A DNA stretch of 58,741 bases from positions 1-58,741 of the forward strand of contig CAZJFH010000025.1 of assembly GCA_964545205.1 (NCBI GenBank), read 5' to 3'. The notes beneath the pieces were generated by a model, which had not been told where the DNA came from, did no database searches, and worked only from the letters and a program-made list of their open reading frames with translations. The DNA is from CAZJFH01 sp964545205 (GTDB lineage: Bacteria; Pseudomonadota; Alphaproteobacteria; Rhodospirillales; Magnetospirillaceae). Each line of letters opens with the position of its first letter. Positions within the stretch are counted from its first letter, which is position 1. This document shows, piece after piece, positions 36,461 to 44,166 of the stretch. The translations under genes and the position numbers were made by a program.

Positions 36461-38317
36461 TTATTCGGCGGCGCCCTCGGCGCGGGCGTGCTCCAGGGTC
36501 TCCCTGGCCAGCGCCGCCTCCTGCTGGCGCCGCCACATCGCGGCGTAGGCGCCGTCGGCGGCGAGCAGCGCGCCGTGGCGGCCGCGCTCGACGATGCGGC
36601 CCTGCTCCAGCACCAGGATCTCGTCGGCGTCGACCACCGTCGACAGGCGGTGGGCGATGACCAGGGTCGAGCGGTCGCGCGAGACCTGGCGCAGGCTTTC
36701 CTGGATTTCCTTCTCGGTGTGGGTGTCGAGCGCCGAGGTCGCCTCGTCGAACATCAGGATCGCCGGCGCCTTGAGGATGGTGCGGGCGATGGCGACGCGC
36801 TGCTTCTCGCCGCCCGACAGCTTCAGGCCGCGCTCGCCGACCGGGGTGTCGTAGCCTTTCGGCAGCCCGACCACGAAGTCGTGGATCGCCGCCAACTTTG
36901 CCGCCCGCTCGACCTCCTCGCGCGCCGCGCCGGGGCGGCCGTAGGCGATGTTGTAGTAGATGGTGTCGTTGAACAGCACCGTGTCCTGCGGGACGATGCC
37001 GATGGCGGCGCGCAAGGACTGCTGGGTGACCGCGCGGATGTCCTGGCCGTCGATGCGGATGGCGCCCGACTGGACGTCGTAGAAGCGGAACAGCAGCCGC
37101 GAGATCGTCGACTTGCCGGCCCCCGACGGCCCGACGATCGCCACCGTGCGGCCGGGCGGCACCCGGAACGAGACGCCGGCGAGGATCGGCCGCTCGGGCG
37201 AATAGCCGAAACACACGTCGTCGAACAGCACCTCGCCGCGCGCGACGGCCAGCGGCTTGGCGTCGGGACGGTCCTGGACCTCGCGATGCTCGCCGAGCAG
37301 CGCGAACATGTGCTCCATGTCGGTCAGCGAGGCCTTGATCTCGCGATAGACGAAGCCGAGGAAATTCAGCGGCATGTAGAGCTGGATCAGGTAGCTGTTG
37401 ACCAGCACGAAGTCGCCGACCGTCATCGTGCCGGCGGCGACGCCGCGCGCCGCCATCAGCATGACGCCGACCAGCCCGACGGCGATGATGAAGTCCTGGC
37501 CGATGTTGAGCAGCGCCAGGGTCGACTTCGAGCGCACCGCCGCGCCCTCGTAGCGGCGCAGCGCGTTGTCGAAGCGCGCGGCCTCGTGGGCTTCGTTGCC
37601 GAAATACTTGACCGTCTCGTAGTTCAGCAGCGAGTCGACGGCCCGCGTGTTGGCCTCCGAGTCGGTCTCGTTCATGGCGCGGCGGAACTTGATGCGCCAC
37701 TCGGTGACCAGCAGCGTGAACAGCACGTAGCCGCCGATGGTCACGAAGGTGACCAGGGGGTAGCGCCAGTCGTAGAGCGCCCACAGCACGCCGCAGACCA
37801 GCAGGATCTCGAACAGCGTGGGGACGATGTTGAACAGCATGAAGTTCAGCAGGAACTCGACGCCCTTGGTGCCGCGCTCGATCGCCCGCGACAGGCCGCC
37901 GGTCTGGCGGTCGAGGTGGAAGCGCAAGGACAGCGCGTGCAGGTGGCCGAAGGTCTTCAGGCCGACATTGCGGATGGCGCGCTGGGCGACGCGCACGAAC
38001 ACCGCGTCGCGCAGCTCGGCGAAGCTTTTCGACAGCACCCGCGCCAGGCCGTAGGCCATCAGGATGCCGACCGGCACCACCACCGCGGCGCCGGCCTCGG
38101 CGCTCAAGGCGTCGACCGCCTGCTTGTAGAGCACCGGCACGTAGACGGTGACCAGCTTGGCCGCCGCCAGCAGCGCCATCGCCACCACCACCCGCACCCG
38201 CAGCCCGGTCTCGCCCGCCGGCCACAGATAGGGCAGCAGCGTGCGCATGGTGCGCAGGTCGTTGCGTGGGCCGGACGGGGGTGCGGGACGGTAGGTACTG
38301 GGCGAGCGACGTCTCAT
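36461..38317 (-). CDS. ABC exporter, fused permease-ATPase (ATM1/HMT1-like)
   Basis: Half-transporter of 618 residues that works as a dimer in the inner membrane. The N-terminal part (about 1-330) has six membrane helices with FHLDRQTGGLSRAIERGTKG and VDSLLNYETVKYFGNEAHEA. The latter is the glutathione-site signature of ATM1-type exporters, which move glutathione-linked metal or sulfur species. The ATPase part has Walker A GPSGAGKST, the ABC signature LSGGEKQRVAIA and Walker B ILMFDEATSALD. The start MRRRSPSTYRP was preferred to an ATG 63 bases earlier. fabI follows in the same direction. Confidence 0.93.
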   Translation of the reverse strand: MRRRSPSTYRPAPPSGPRNDLRTMRTLLPYLWPAGETGLRVRVVVAMALLAAAKLVTVYVPVLYKQAVDALSAEAGAAVVVPVGILMAYGLARVLSKSFAELRDAVFVRVAQRAIRNVGLKTFGHLHALSLRFHLDRQTGGLSRAIERGTKGVEFLLNFMLFNIVPTLFEILLVCGVLWALYDWRYPLVTFVTIGGYVLFTLLVTEWRIKFRRAMNETDSEANTRAVDSLLNYETVKYFGNEAHEAARFDNALRRYEGAAVRSKSTLALLNIGQDFIIAVGLVGVMLMAARGVAAGTMTVGDFVLVNSYLIQLYMPLNFLGFVYREIKASLTDMEHMFALLGEHREVQDRPDAKPLAVARGEVLFDDVCFGYSPERPILAGVSFRVPPGRTVAIVGPSGAGKSTISRLLFRFYDVQSGAIRIDGQDIRAVTQQSLRAAIGIVPQDTVLFNDTIYYNIAYGRPGAAREEVERAAKLAAIHDFVVGLPKGYDTPVGERGLKLSGGEKQRVAIARTILKAPAILMFDEATSALDTHTEKEIQESLRQVSRDRSTLVIAHRLSTVVDADEILVLEQGRIVERGRHGALLAADGAYAAMWRRQQEAALARETLEHARAEGAAE

Positions 38318-38435
38318 GCGGGCGATTCGGGCCTCGGGCGGGTTCGCCCCAATACATAGGGCCTGCGGCGGCTCCGCCAAAGGGGGTGCGAATCGTCATC
38401 TTTCGGTCGGAGGATGCCTGCTTCGGTCTCTCCTA

Positions 38436-38466
38436 TTGACGACCGGCCTTAATCGCCACATAGTAT
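38436..38466 (+). promoter_or_regulatory. Candidate sigma-70 promoter of an unannotated transcript
   Basis: TTGACG (38436-38441), then CATAGT (38459-38464, 17-base spacing) or TAGTAT (38461-38466, 19-base spacing). Each -10 option matches 4 of 6 consensus bases. There is no gene on this strand for 330 bases, so the promoter would drive the candidate RNA described next. Confidence 0.5.
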
Positions 38467-38469
38467 TCG

Positions 38470-38740
38470 CGTGGGAGAGAGCTAAAGGAGGTCAACCGGT
38501 CCAGCAGCATCCACCTTGCCAATCCAGCGACCGCCGCGCCCAGCGCGGCCAAAGGTCAAAACGACGGAGGGTGTGTAAAAAGCATGGAGCCACCGGGTTG
38601 TTTTCCCGCCACCGATGGGGTGGCATGAACCACTACAAGATTACATCCGAATGAAGTCCGGCATTATTTGCCGACTTGAGAGAAAGCGCGCGCCAAGCGC
38701 TTGAAGCCCCGCCCGCAAACGCGAGCGGGGCTTCGTCATT
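38470..38740 (+). ncRNA. Candidate structured small RNA or leader
   Basis: This fills most of the 476-base gene-free stretch between the ABC exporter and the radical SAM gene. Four stems can be drawn. The first is gaccgccgcgc-type at 38529-38557. The second is gccacc/ggtggc (38589-38594 with 38619-38624), enclosing cggg/cccg. The third is cggca/tgccg (38659-38663 with 38669-38673). The fourth is a 10-bp terminator stem 38703-38712/38725-38734. A nine-codon frame (MNHYKITSE) at 38624-38653 is the only small reading frame noted. It does not match tmRNA, RNase P or SRP RNA motifs I know. It could be a free sRNA or a leader controlling the radical SAM gene. Confidence 0.45.
38703..38734 (+). terminator. 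Strong stem-loop before the radical SAM gene
   Basis: gaagccccgc (38703-38712) pairs with gcggggcttc (38725-38734), a perfect 10-bp stem followed by gtcatt. The tail is only weakly T-rich. It would end the candidate RNA 60 bases before the next start codon, or act as an attenuator. Confidence 0.65.
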
Positions 38741-38793
38741 GTGGCGGTCCATTGCTTGTGGCCCATGGGCCGCCGACGCAGTAGCATCCCGCC

Positions 38794-39669
38794 ATGCTCG
38801 ACTACGATTTTCCCCTGTTCCGGCCGCCGTCCGAGGGCGGCAACCTGATCATCCAGGCGACGCTGGGCTGCAGCTTCAACCAGTGCAGCTTCTGCTCGAT
38901 GTATCGCACGAAGGAGTATCGGCCGCGACCGCTGGACGAGGTCTTCGCCGACATCGCGGCGGCGGCGCGGGCGTGGCCCGACGCCCGCCGCGTGTTCCTC
39001 GCCGACGGCGACGCCTTCGTGCTGCCGACCGAACATCTGCTGGCGATCGCCGCCCGCCTGCGCGAAACCTTTCCGGCGCTGCAGAGGATATCGGCCTATG
39101 CGACGCCGATCGCGCTGCTGAAGAAGACCCCCGACGAGATGGCGGCGCTGCGGGCGGCCAAGCTGTCGCTGGTCTATCTCGGCATCGAATCCGGCGCGCC
39201 GGAGGTGCTCAGGCGCGTCGCCAAGGGCGCCAGCCAGCGCGGCATGATCGACGGCATCGCCAAGGCCGACGCCGCCGGCATCAAGGTGTCGGCGACGGTG
39301 ATCCTGGGGCTCGGCGGCGCGACGCTGTGGCGCGAGCACGTCGCCGGCACGGCGGCGGTCGTCAACGCGGCGCCGCCGACCTACCTGTCGACCCTGCAGC
39401 TCCAGTTCCACGAGGATGCCGAGTCGCGCTTCCGCGCCCGCTTCCCCGACTTCGTGCCGCAGGACGACGCCGGCGTGCTCGACGAGTTGGAGGCGCTGGT
39501 CGCGGCGCTGGCGCCGCCGCGGCCGGTGATCTTCCGCTCGAACCACGCCTCGAACGCGTTGGCCCTGGCCGGCACGCTGCCCAAGGACCGCGACCCGCTG
39601 TTCGCCGCCATCCGCGACGCCCGCGCCGGCCTGCGCGCGGTGCGGCCGGCGTTCCTGCGCGGATTCTGA
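38794..39669 (+). CDS. Radical SAM protein of unknown reaction
   Basis: A 291-residue radical SAM enzyme. The cluster-binding cysteines are Cys26, Cys31 and Cys34 (LGCSFNQCSFCSMYR), a C-x4-C-x2-C spacing rather than the common C-x3-C-x2-C. YLGIESGAPEVLRRVAKGAS and VSATVILGLGG match the barrel strands of the Elp3/MiaB/COG1032 group. No cobalamin-binding or TRAM domain is attached. The substrate is unknown. It is a single gene behind a terminator-like hairpin and ahead of the Fic pair, so context gives no pathway. Confidence 0.85.
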   Translation: MLDYDFPLFRPPSEGGNLIIQATLGCSFNQCSFCSMYRTKEYRPRPLDEVFADIAAAARAWPDARRVFLADGDAFVLPTEHLLAIAARLRETFPALQRISAYATPIALLKKTPDEMAALRAAKLSLVYLGIESGAPEVLRRVAKGASQRGMIDGIAKADAAGIKVSATVILGLGGATLWREHVAGTAAVVNAAPPTYLSTLQLQFHEDAESRFRARFPDFVPQDDAGVLDELEALVAALAPPRPVIFRSNHASNALALAGTLPKDRDPLFAAIRDARAGLRAVRPAFLRGF

Positions 39670-39741
39670 GCGGAAATCCGTCGAGGCTCCCGTGCATTCG
39701 GGGCCGTGACGTGCTATTTAACGGGTATGAAAAGGAAAGCG

Positions 39742-40074
39742 ATGGAACGCGCCCCAGGTGCGTCGTCGGCGCCGGTCGGCCGGGCGGTAAGAGCCGCCAG
39801 CGGGCGAGTCTTCTTGTACCCCCGGAAAGGGGACGCGGTGGCCGCCGCAAAGACTTCGCTTCGGGATGGCGGCAGCTTGGTCGTCCGTGATTGCGATGCA
39901 GGCGTGCAGGCGCGTTACACTCTGGGTCGTGGAGCGTTCCTTAAAATCAGTCGGGTCGAGGGCATTTCACCGACCGCCGAGGCAATCCGGCGCGCCGAGG
40001 AGTTCGAGCGGATGGGCCTCTCATCCGAGGAGAGGCGGCGAGCAATCATTGCCGCGCACCGTGCCAAGACCTGA
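39742..40074 (+). CDS. Putative antitoxin of the Fic protein (VbhA-like helix)
   Basis: A 110-residue protein eight bases before the Fic gene. The C-terminal third, SRVEGISPTAEAIRRAEEF followed by SSEERRRAI, resembles the inhibitory helix of VbhA-type antitoxins. The core glutamate would be Glu73 (with Gly74), but the motif position four residues before it is Ile69 rather than Ser/Thr, with Ser70 next to it. The N-terminal part (SGRVFLYPRKGDAVAAAKTS, GGSLVVRDCDAGVQARYTLG) looks like a separate small DUF2188-like domain; this is a tentative resemblance. ATG at 39742 has AAGGA upstream; in-frame starts at 39706 and 39727 also exist. Base use is less GC-rich than neighbours. Confidence 0.65.
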   Translation: MERAPGASSAPVGRAVRAASGRVFLYPRKGDAVAAAKTSLRDGGSLVVRDCDAGVQARYTLGRGAFLKISRVEGISPTAEAIRRAEEFERMGLSSEERRRAIIAAHRAKT

Positions 40075-40082
40075 TCGCCCAT

Positions 40083-40652
40083 ATGTACGAGGCGGTCGAT
40101 GACCCGTACTGCTACGACGGCGCCGACGTCCTGAAGAACCTGCTCGGGATTCGCGATTCACGCCGACTCGCTGATTTCGAGGCGGAGATTTCCGCCCAGC
40201 GTTCTACGGAACCGCTGCCGGCCGGCGATCTCGACGCGGCACACTATCGGGCCGTCCACCGGCATCTCTTTCAGGATGTCTATTCCTGGGCCGGCGAACT
40301 TCGCACGGTCCGGATGTCGAAAGAGGCAAGCACGTTTTGTTACCCTGAGCACATCCGTGGTGAACTCGACCGGCTCTTTCAACAACTTAAGCTGCGGGAC
40401 TATCTCTGCGGATTGTCCCCAGACGAATTCGCCGCAGGTGCGGCTTGGTTCCTGGCCACGCTAAATGCGATCCACGCGTTTCGCGAGGGGAATGGGCGCA
40501 CGCAGCTAACCTTCCTGGCGCTGCTCGCGGCGTGGGCGGGGCACCCGTTGGACCTGAACAGGCTCGATCCGGAAGCATTTCTGCAGGCGATGATCGACAG
40601 CTTCTTCGGCGACGAGAAATCTCTCCGGCGGCAGATCCGCGAGATGATCTGA
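40083..40652 (+). CDS. Fic-domain protein (AMP-transferase toxin)
   Basis: A 189-residue Fic protein, likely adding AMP to a target protein hydroxyl. The active motif is HAFREGNGRTQL from His131. The catalytic His131, Asn137 and first Arg139 are present, but the last arginine of the classical HPFx(D/E)GNGRxxR is Leu142 and the Pro is Ala132. The N-terminal helix region DDPYCYDGADVLKNLLGIRD and the flap region RTVRMSKEASTFCYPEHI are typical. No internal inhibitory helix is seen, as expected when the preceding gene supplies it. Codon use is more AT-rich than the flanking genes, suggesting acquisition by transfer. Confidence 0.9.
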   Translation: MYEAVDDPYCYDGADVLKNLLGIRDSRRLADFEAEISAQRSTEPLPAGDLDAAHYRAVHRHLFQDVYSWAGELRTVRMSKEASTFCYPEHIRGELDRLFQQLKLRDYLCGLSPDEFAAGAAWFLATLNAIHAFREGNGRTQLTFLALLAAWAGHPLDLNRLDPEAFLQAMIDSFFGDEKSLRRQIREMI

Positions 40653-41003
40653 CTCAGGGCCGACGGTTCGATCTCGGCCCGGACGCGGCGCGAAGCCGCC
40701 TTGACCAAGGTGATAGGCCTACCGATATGGGGAACGAGCCTGCGCTCGGGAGATCTGCGGGCCCGCTGCCAGGAAGCAGCCGGTATCGGCGCTTCCTGGA
40801 GGGCCCCCCGCTCGGCATCGCCGATGCCAAGCAGCTCGTATGGCAGACGAAAGTATAGGGAATCCGGGCTTGTCGCCTCAACCCGATTCCGCCCCTCGGC
40901 GCGGTCATGCGACGTTTTGTCGCAACGGGCGGCGCCGGCGCCGCATGCTTGATCGCGATCGGCGGGCACTCTAATCTGCGCCCGGTTTTCGAGAGGATGA
41001 TGC
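40653..41003. other. Gene-free stretch after fic
   Basis: No convincing coding frame on either strand. A hairpin ccaggaagc (40769-40777) with gcttcctgg (40791-40799) could end the fic transcript, although no T-run follows. TTGAT-CGCG-ATCGG at 40949-40962 resembles an FNR/FixK box (8 of 10 positions) before the TauE-like gene. The first half may be debris of the transferred Fic region. Confidence 0.5.
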
Positions 41004-41774
41004 GTGGATCAGCAGAGCATCCTGATGGCCTTGCTGGACGCCGGCCTGTACCAGTGCACCGCCGTGTTCACCGAGGACGGCGGCTTGCTGGCGAGCCTGT
41101 TCATGATGGGGCTGCTGGGCGGCGTCAGCCACTGCGCGGGCATGTGCGGGCCGTTCGTGCTCAGCCAGGTCGGGGCGCGGCTGGAGGCGCGGCCGGCCAG
41201 CCGGATGCGCGAATGGCACCGGCTGACCGGGGCGGCGCTGCTGCCCTACCAGCTCGGCCGCGCCACCACCTATGTCGGGCTCGGCGTGCTCGGCGCGCTG
41301 CTCGCCGGGCTGCTGGTCGGCGGCGTCGGCCTGCGCTGGCTGTCGGCGGGCCTGCTGCTGTTCGCGGCGCTGTTCATGCTCGGCTACGCGGTTCCCGGCC
41401 TGAAGCGGCTGACCGGCGCCGGCGTCGGCGGCGAGGGCCGGTGGTCGCGCAGCCTCGCCGGCTGGGTGCGGCCCCTGTTCGCGGCGCCGTTCGGCTGGCG
41501 CGGCTGGCTGCTCGGGGTGGCGCTGGGCTTCATCCCCTGCGGCCTGCTCTACGCCGCGGTCGCCGCCGCCTCGTCCTATGGCGAGCCGCTGACCGCCGCC
41601 TTCGGCATGGCGGCGTTCTGGGCCGGCACGGTGCCGACGCTGTTCGGCGTCGGCCTGGTCGGCCACATGGCCGCGCGGCGATGGCGCGGCAGCGTGCTGC
41701 GTTACGCCCCTTTGCTGCTGGTGCTCAACGCCGGCGTTCTGACCTGGATGGCTTGGCGGCTGCTGGTCGCCTGA
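41004..41774 (+). CDS. TauE/SafE-type membrane protein (UreH-like domain)
   Basis: Inner membrane protein of 256 residues with about six or seven helices, of the sulfite exporter TauE/SafE and cytochrome-biogenesis-like group. GGVSHCAGMCGPFVLSQ (Cys44, Cys48) and LGFIPCGLLYAAVAA are the conserved metal- or thiol-related motifs. Proteins of this type next to sco and cytochrome oxidase genes are linked to copper or thiol supply for oxidase assembly. The start is GTG with GAGAGG upstream. The sco gene follows after 21 bases, so the two likely act together. Confidence 0.82.
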   Translation: MDQQSILMALLDAGLYQCTAVFTEDGGLLASLFMMGLLGGVSHCAGMCGPFVLSQVGARLEARPASRMREWHRLTGAALLPYQLGRATTYVGLGVLGALLAGLLVGGVGLRWLSAGLLLFAALFMLGYAVPGLKRLTGAGVGGEGRWSRSLAGWVRPLFAAPFGWRGWLLGVALGFIPCGLLYAAVAAASSYGEPLTAAFGMAAFWAGTVPTLFGVGLVGHMAARRWRGSVLRYAPLLLVLNAGVLTWMAWRLLVA

Positions 41775-41795
41775 ACCGAGTGGAAGAGTAGATCG

Positions 41796-42410
41796 ATGAA
41801 GCATTACCGCACGATCCTGGGCGTCATCGGCGCCGCCTTGCTGGCGCTGGTGATCGCCGTCGCCGGCCGCACTTTCCTGCTCGACGACGGCGCGCCGGCG
41901 CCCGGCACCGCGGGCATGCCGCAGATCGGCGGGCCGTTCACGCTGGTCGGCGCGCAAGGCCCGGTCACCGACCGGGACTTCCAGGGCCAGTACCGGCTGA
42001 TGTTCTTCGGCTACACCTACTGCCCCGACGTCTGCCCGACGGCGCTGTCGACGATGGCGAGCGCGATGGACATGCTGCCGCCGGAGATCGAGAGGCGCAT
42101 CACGCCGGTCTTCGTCAGCGTCGACCACGAGCGCGACACGCCCGAGATGCTCGCGGACTACGTGGCCAACTTCCATCCGCGCGCCGTCGGCCTGACCGGC
42201 ACCGAGGAGCAGGTCAAGGACGCCGCCAAGAAGTTCCGGGTCTACTACGCCAAGGCCGAGCAGAAGGACGGCCCCTATCTGATGGACCATTCCTCGATCG
42301 TCTATCTGATGGGGCCCGACGGCCGGTTCGTCACCCACTTCAGCCACACCACGACGCCCGAGCAGATGGCCGAGACGCTGCGCAAATACGTCGAGCCGGC
42401 GGCCTCTTGA
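41796..42410 (+). CDS. SCO1/SenC copper chaperone
   Basis: Membrane-anchored thioredoxin-fold protein of 204 residues that inserts copper into the CuA centre of cytochrome c oxidase. One N-terminal membrane helix (about 8-24) is followed by the copper site C76-x3-C80 (FGYTYCPDVCPTAL) and the distal histidine in LMDHSSIVYLMG. All three copper ligands are present. The upstream TauE-like protein and the ccm genes at the window end are also respiratory assembly factors. The last four bases (TTGA) overlap the cobB start. Confidence 0.94.
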   Translation: MKHYRTILGVIGAALLALVIAVAGRTFLLDDGAPAPGTAGMPQIGGPFTLVGAQGPVTDRDFQGQYRLMFFGYTYCPDVCPTALSTMASAMDMLPPEIERRITPVFVSVDHERDTPEMLADYVANFHPRAVGLTGTEEQVKDAAKKFRVYYAKAEQKDGPYLMDHSSIVYLMGPDGRFVTHFSHTTTPEQMAETLRKYVEPAAS

Positions 42411-43729
42411 GCGCACCGGGGCTGATCGTCGCCGCGCCGAGCACCGGCAGCGGCAAGACCGTGGTCACCCTGGGCGTGCTGCGGGCGCTGAGCCGCCGCG
42501 GGCTGCGCGTGGCCTCGGCCAAGGTCGGCCCCGACTACATCGACCCGGCCTTCCACGCCGCCGCCAGCGGCCGCGCCTGCCGCAATCTCGACACCTGGGC
42601 GATGCGGCCCGACACGGTCGCCGGCCTCGCCGCGGCGGCCGCCGCCGACGCCGACCTCGTGGTCTGCGAAGGCGTGATGGGGCTGTTCGACGGCGCCAAC
42701 GTGCCGCCCGGCCGGCCCGACGGCTCGACGGCCGACCTCGCGGCGCTGACCGGCTGGCCGGTGGTGCTGGTCGCCGACGTGCGCGGGCAGGCCGGCAGCG
42801 CCGCGGCGCTGCTGCGCGGCTTCGCCGGCCATCGTGCCGACGTCGCCGTCGCCGGCGTCGTCTTCAACCGCGTCGGCGCCGCCGCCCATGGCGAGATGCT
42901 GCGCGCCGCCTGCGCCGCGCATCTGCCGGCGCTGTCGGTGCTGGGGCTGCTGCCGCGCCACGCCGCGCTCGAAGTGCCGTCGCGCCATCTCGGCCTGGTC
43001 CAGGCCGGCGAGCGCGCCGAGCTCGAGGCCTTCATCGATCGCGCCGCGGCGCTGGTCGCCGAGCATCTCGATCTCGACCGCCTCGCGGCGCTGGCGCGCC
43101 CCGGCCGCGTCGAGGCGCCGCCGCCGGCGCCGTTGCCGCCGCTGGGGCAGCGCATCGCCGTCGCGCGCGACATCGCCTTCGCCTTCGCCTACGACGCGAC
43201 CCTCGACGGCTGGCGCCGCGCCGGCGCCGAGATCCGGCCGTTCTCGCCGCTGGCCGACGAGGGCCCGGACGCGGATTGCGACGCCGTCTACCTGCCCGGC
43301 GGCTATCCCGAGCTGCATGCCGGCCGCCTGGCCGGCAACCGCGGCTTCCTCGACGGGTTGCGCGCCGCCGCCGGACGCGGCGCCGCGGTGTTCGGCGAAT
43401 GCGGCGGCTACATGGCGCTGGGCCAGGCGATCACCGACGCCGACGGCGTCGCGCACGCGATGGCCGGGCTGCTGGCCTTGCGCACCAGCTTCGCGGCGCG
43501 GCGGCTGCATCTCGGCTATCGCCGCGCCCGGACGCTGGCCGACTCGCCCTTGGGGCCGGCTGGCGGCGCCTGGCGCGGCCATGAATTCCACTATGCCACG
43601 ACGCTGTCGGAAGGCCCCGGCCGGCCGTTGTTCGCCGTCGCCGACGCCGCCGGCCGGCCGCTGCCCGAGACCGGGCTGGCGGCCGGCAACGTCGCCGGCT
43701 CGTTCCTGCACCTGATCGACCGCGCATGA
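42407..43729 (+). CDS. cobB: Cobyrinate a,c-diamide synthase
   Basis: Amidates the a and c side chains of cobyrinate (or hydrogenobyrinate) with glutamine and ATP during cobalamin synthesis. The 440-residue protein begins with the P-loop LIVAAPSTGSGKTVVTLGVL and has GPDYIDPAFHAAASGR, LVVCEGVMGLFDG and a C-terminal glutamine amidotransferase domain with the cysteine in FGECGGYMALGQAI. The start is TTG, overlapping the sco stop (TTGA). A single cob gene here implies other cobalamin genes elsewhere; Ecm in this window is a cobalamin user. It overlaps the next gene by ATGA. Confidence 0.93.
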   Translation: MSAPGLIVAAPSTGSGKTVVTLGVLRALSRRGLRVASAKVGPDYIDPAFHAAASGRACRNLDTWAMRPDTVAGLAAAAAADADLVVCEGVMGLFDGANVPPGRPDGSTADLAALTGWPVVLVADVRGQAGSAAALLRGFAGHRADVAVAGVVFNRVGAAAHGEMLRAACAAHLPALSVLGLLPRHAALEVPSRHLGLVQAGERAELEAFIDRAAALVAEHLDLDRLAALARPGRVEAPPPAPLPPLGQRIAVARDIAFAFAYDATLDGWRRAGAEIRPFSPLADEGPDADCDAVYLPGGYPELHAGRLAGNRGFLDGLRAAAGRGAAVFGECGGYMALGQAITDADGVAHAMAGLLALRTSFAARRLHLGYRRARTLADSPLGPAGGAWRGHEFHYATTLSEGPGRPLFAVADAAGRPLPETGLAAGNVAGSFLHLIDRA

Positions 43730-44166
43730 CCGACGAGCAGCCGTTCTGGCGCCGCAAGGCGCTCGCCGAGATGACCGGGGCCGAGTGGGAGTCGCTGTGC
43801 GACGGCTGCGGCAAGTGCTGCCTGCACAAGCTCGAGGACGAGGACACCGGCGAGATCGCCCACACCAACGTCGCCTGCCGCCTGCTCGACATCGGCGCCT
43901 GCCGCTGCACGCGCTATGCCGAGCGCTTCCGCTTCGTGCCCGATTGCGTCCAGCTCGACCCGGGCAATGTCGGCGCCCTGAGCTGGATGCCCTCGACCTG
44001 CGCCTACCGCCTGCTCGCCGAGGGCAAGGAGCTGCCGGCTTGGCACCCGCTGGTCTCGGGCGATCCCGACAGCGTCCACCGCGCCGGCGTCTCGGTGCGC
44101 GGCCGCTGCGTGCCCGAGCGCAAGGCCGGCGACCTGTTCGACCATATCGTGTCATGGCCGGCCTGA
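43726..44166 (+). CDS. YcgN/UPF0260-type cysteine cluster protein
   Basis: A 146-residue protein of the YkgJ/YcgN group, thought to bind a metal or Fe-S cluster through conserved cysteines. It has Cys25, Cys28, Cys31 and Cys32 in LCDGCGKCCLHKLEDEDTG, then CRLLDIGACRCTRYAER and CVQLDPGN. FWRRKALAEMT at the N-terminus is typical. The function is not known. It overlaps cobB by ATGA and the protease gene by 13 bases, so it is part of one transcript from sco or earlier. Confidence 0.9.
   Translation: MTDEQPFWRRKALAEMTGAEWESLCDGCGKCCLHKLEDEDTGEIAHTNVACRLLDIGACRCTRYAERFRFVPDCVQLDPGNVGALSWMPSTCAYRLLAEGKELPAWHPLVSGDPDSVHRAGVSVRGRCVPERKAGDLFDHIVSWPA

Noticed and set aside
38470..38740. tmRNA, RNase P RNA, SRP RNA or tRNA in the gene-free stretch
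   Set aside because: No tag-peptide frame, no CCA-type acceptor with T-arm, no GAGGAAAGTCC core and no SRP loop motif were found.
40654..40908. Minus-strand frame of 84 codons after fic
   Set aside because: No recognisable motif, no ribosome site and biased composition; treated as non-coding.
40949..40962. TTGAT-CGCG-ATCGG, like an FNR/FixK box before the TauE-sco genes
   Set aside because: It matches 8 of 10 positions, but an activator centred at -41.5 would start the transcript about 7 bases before the GTG, downstream of the ribosome site. It may act otherwise or be chance.
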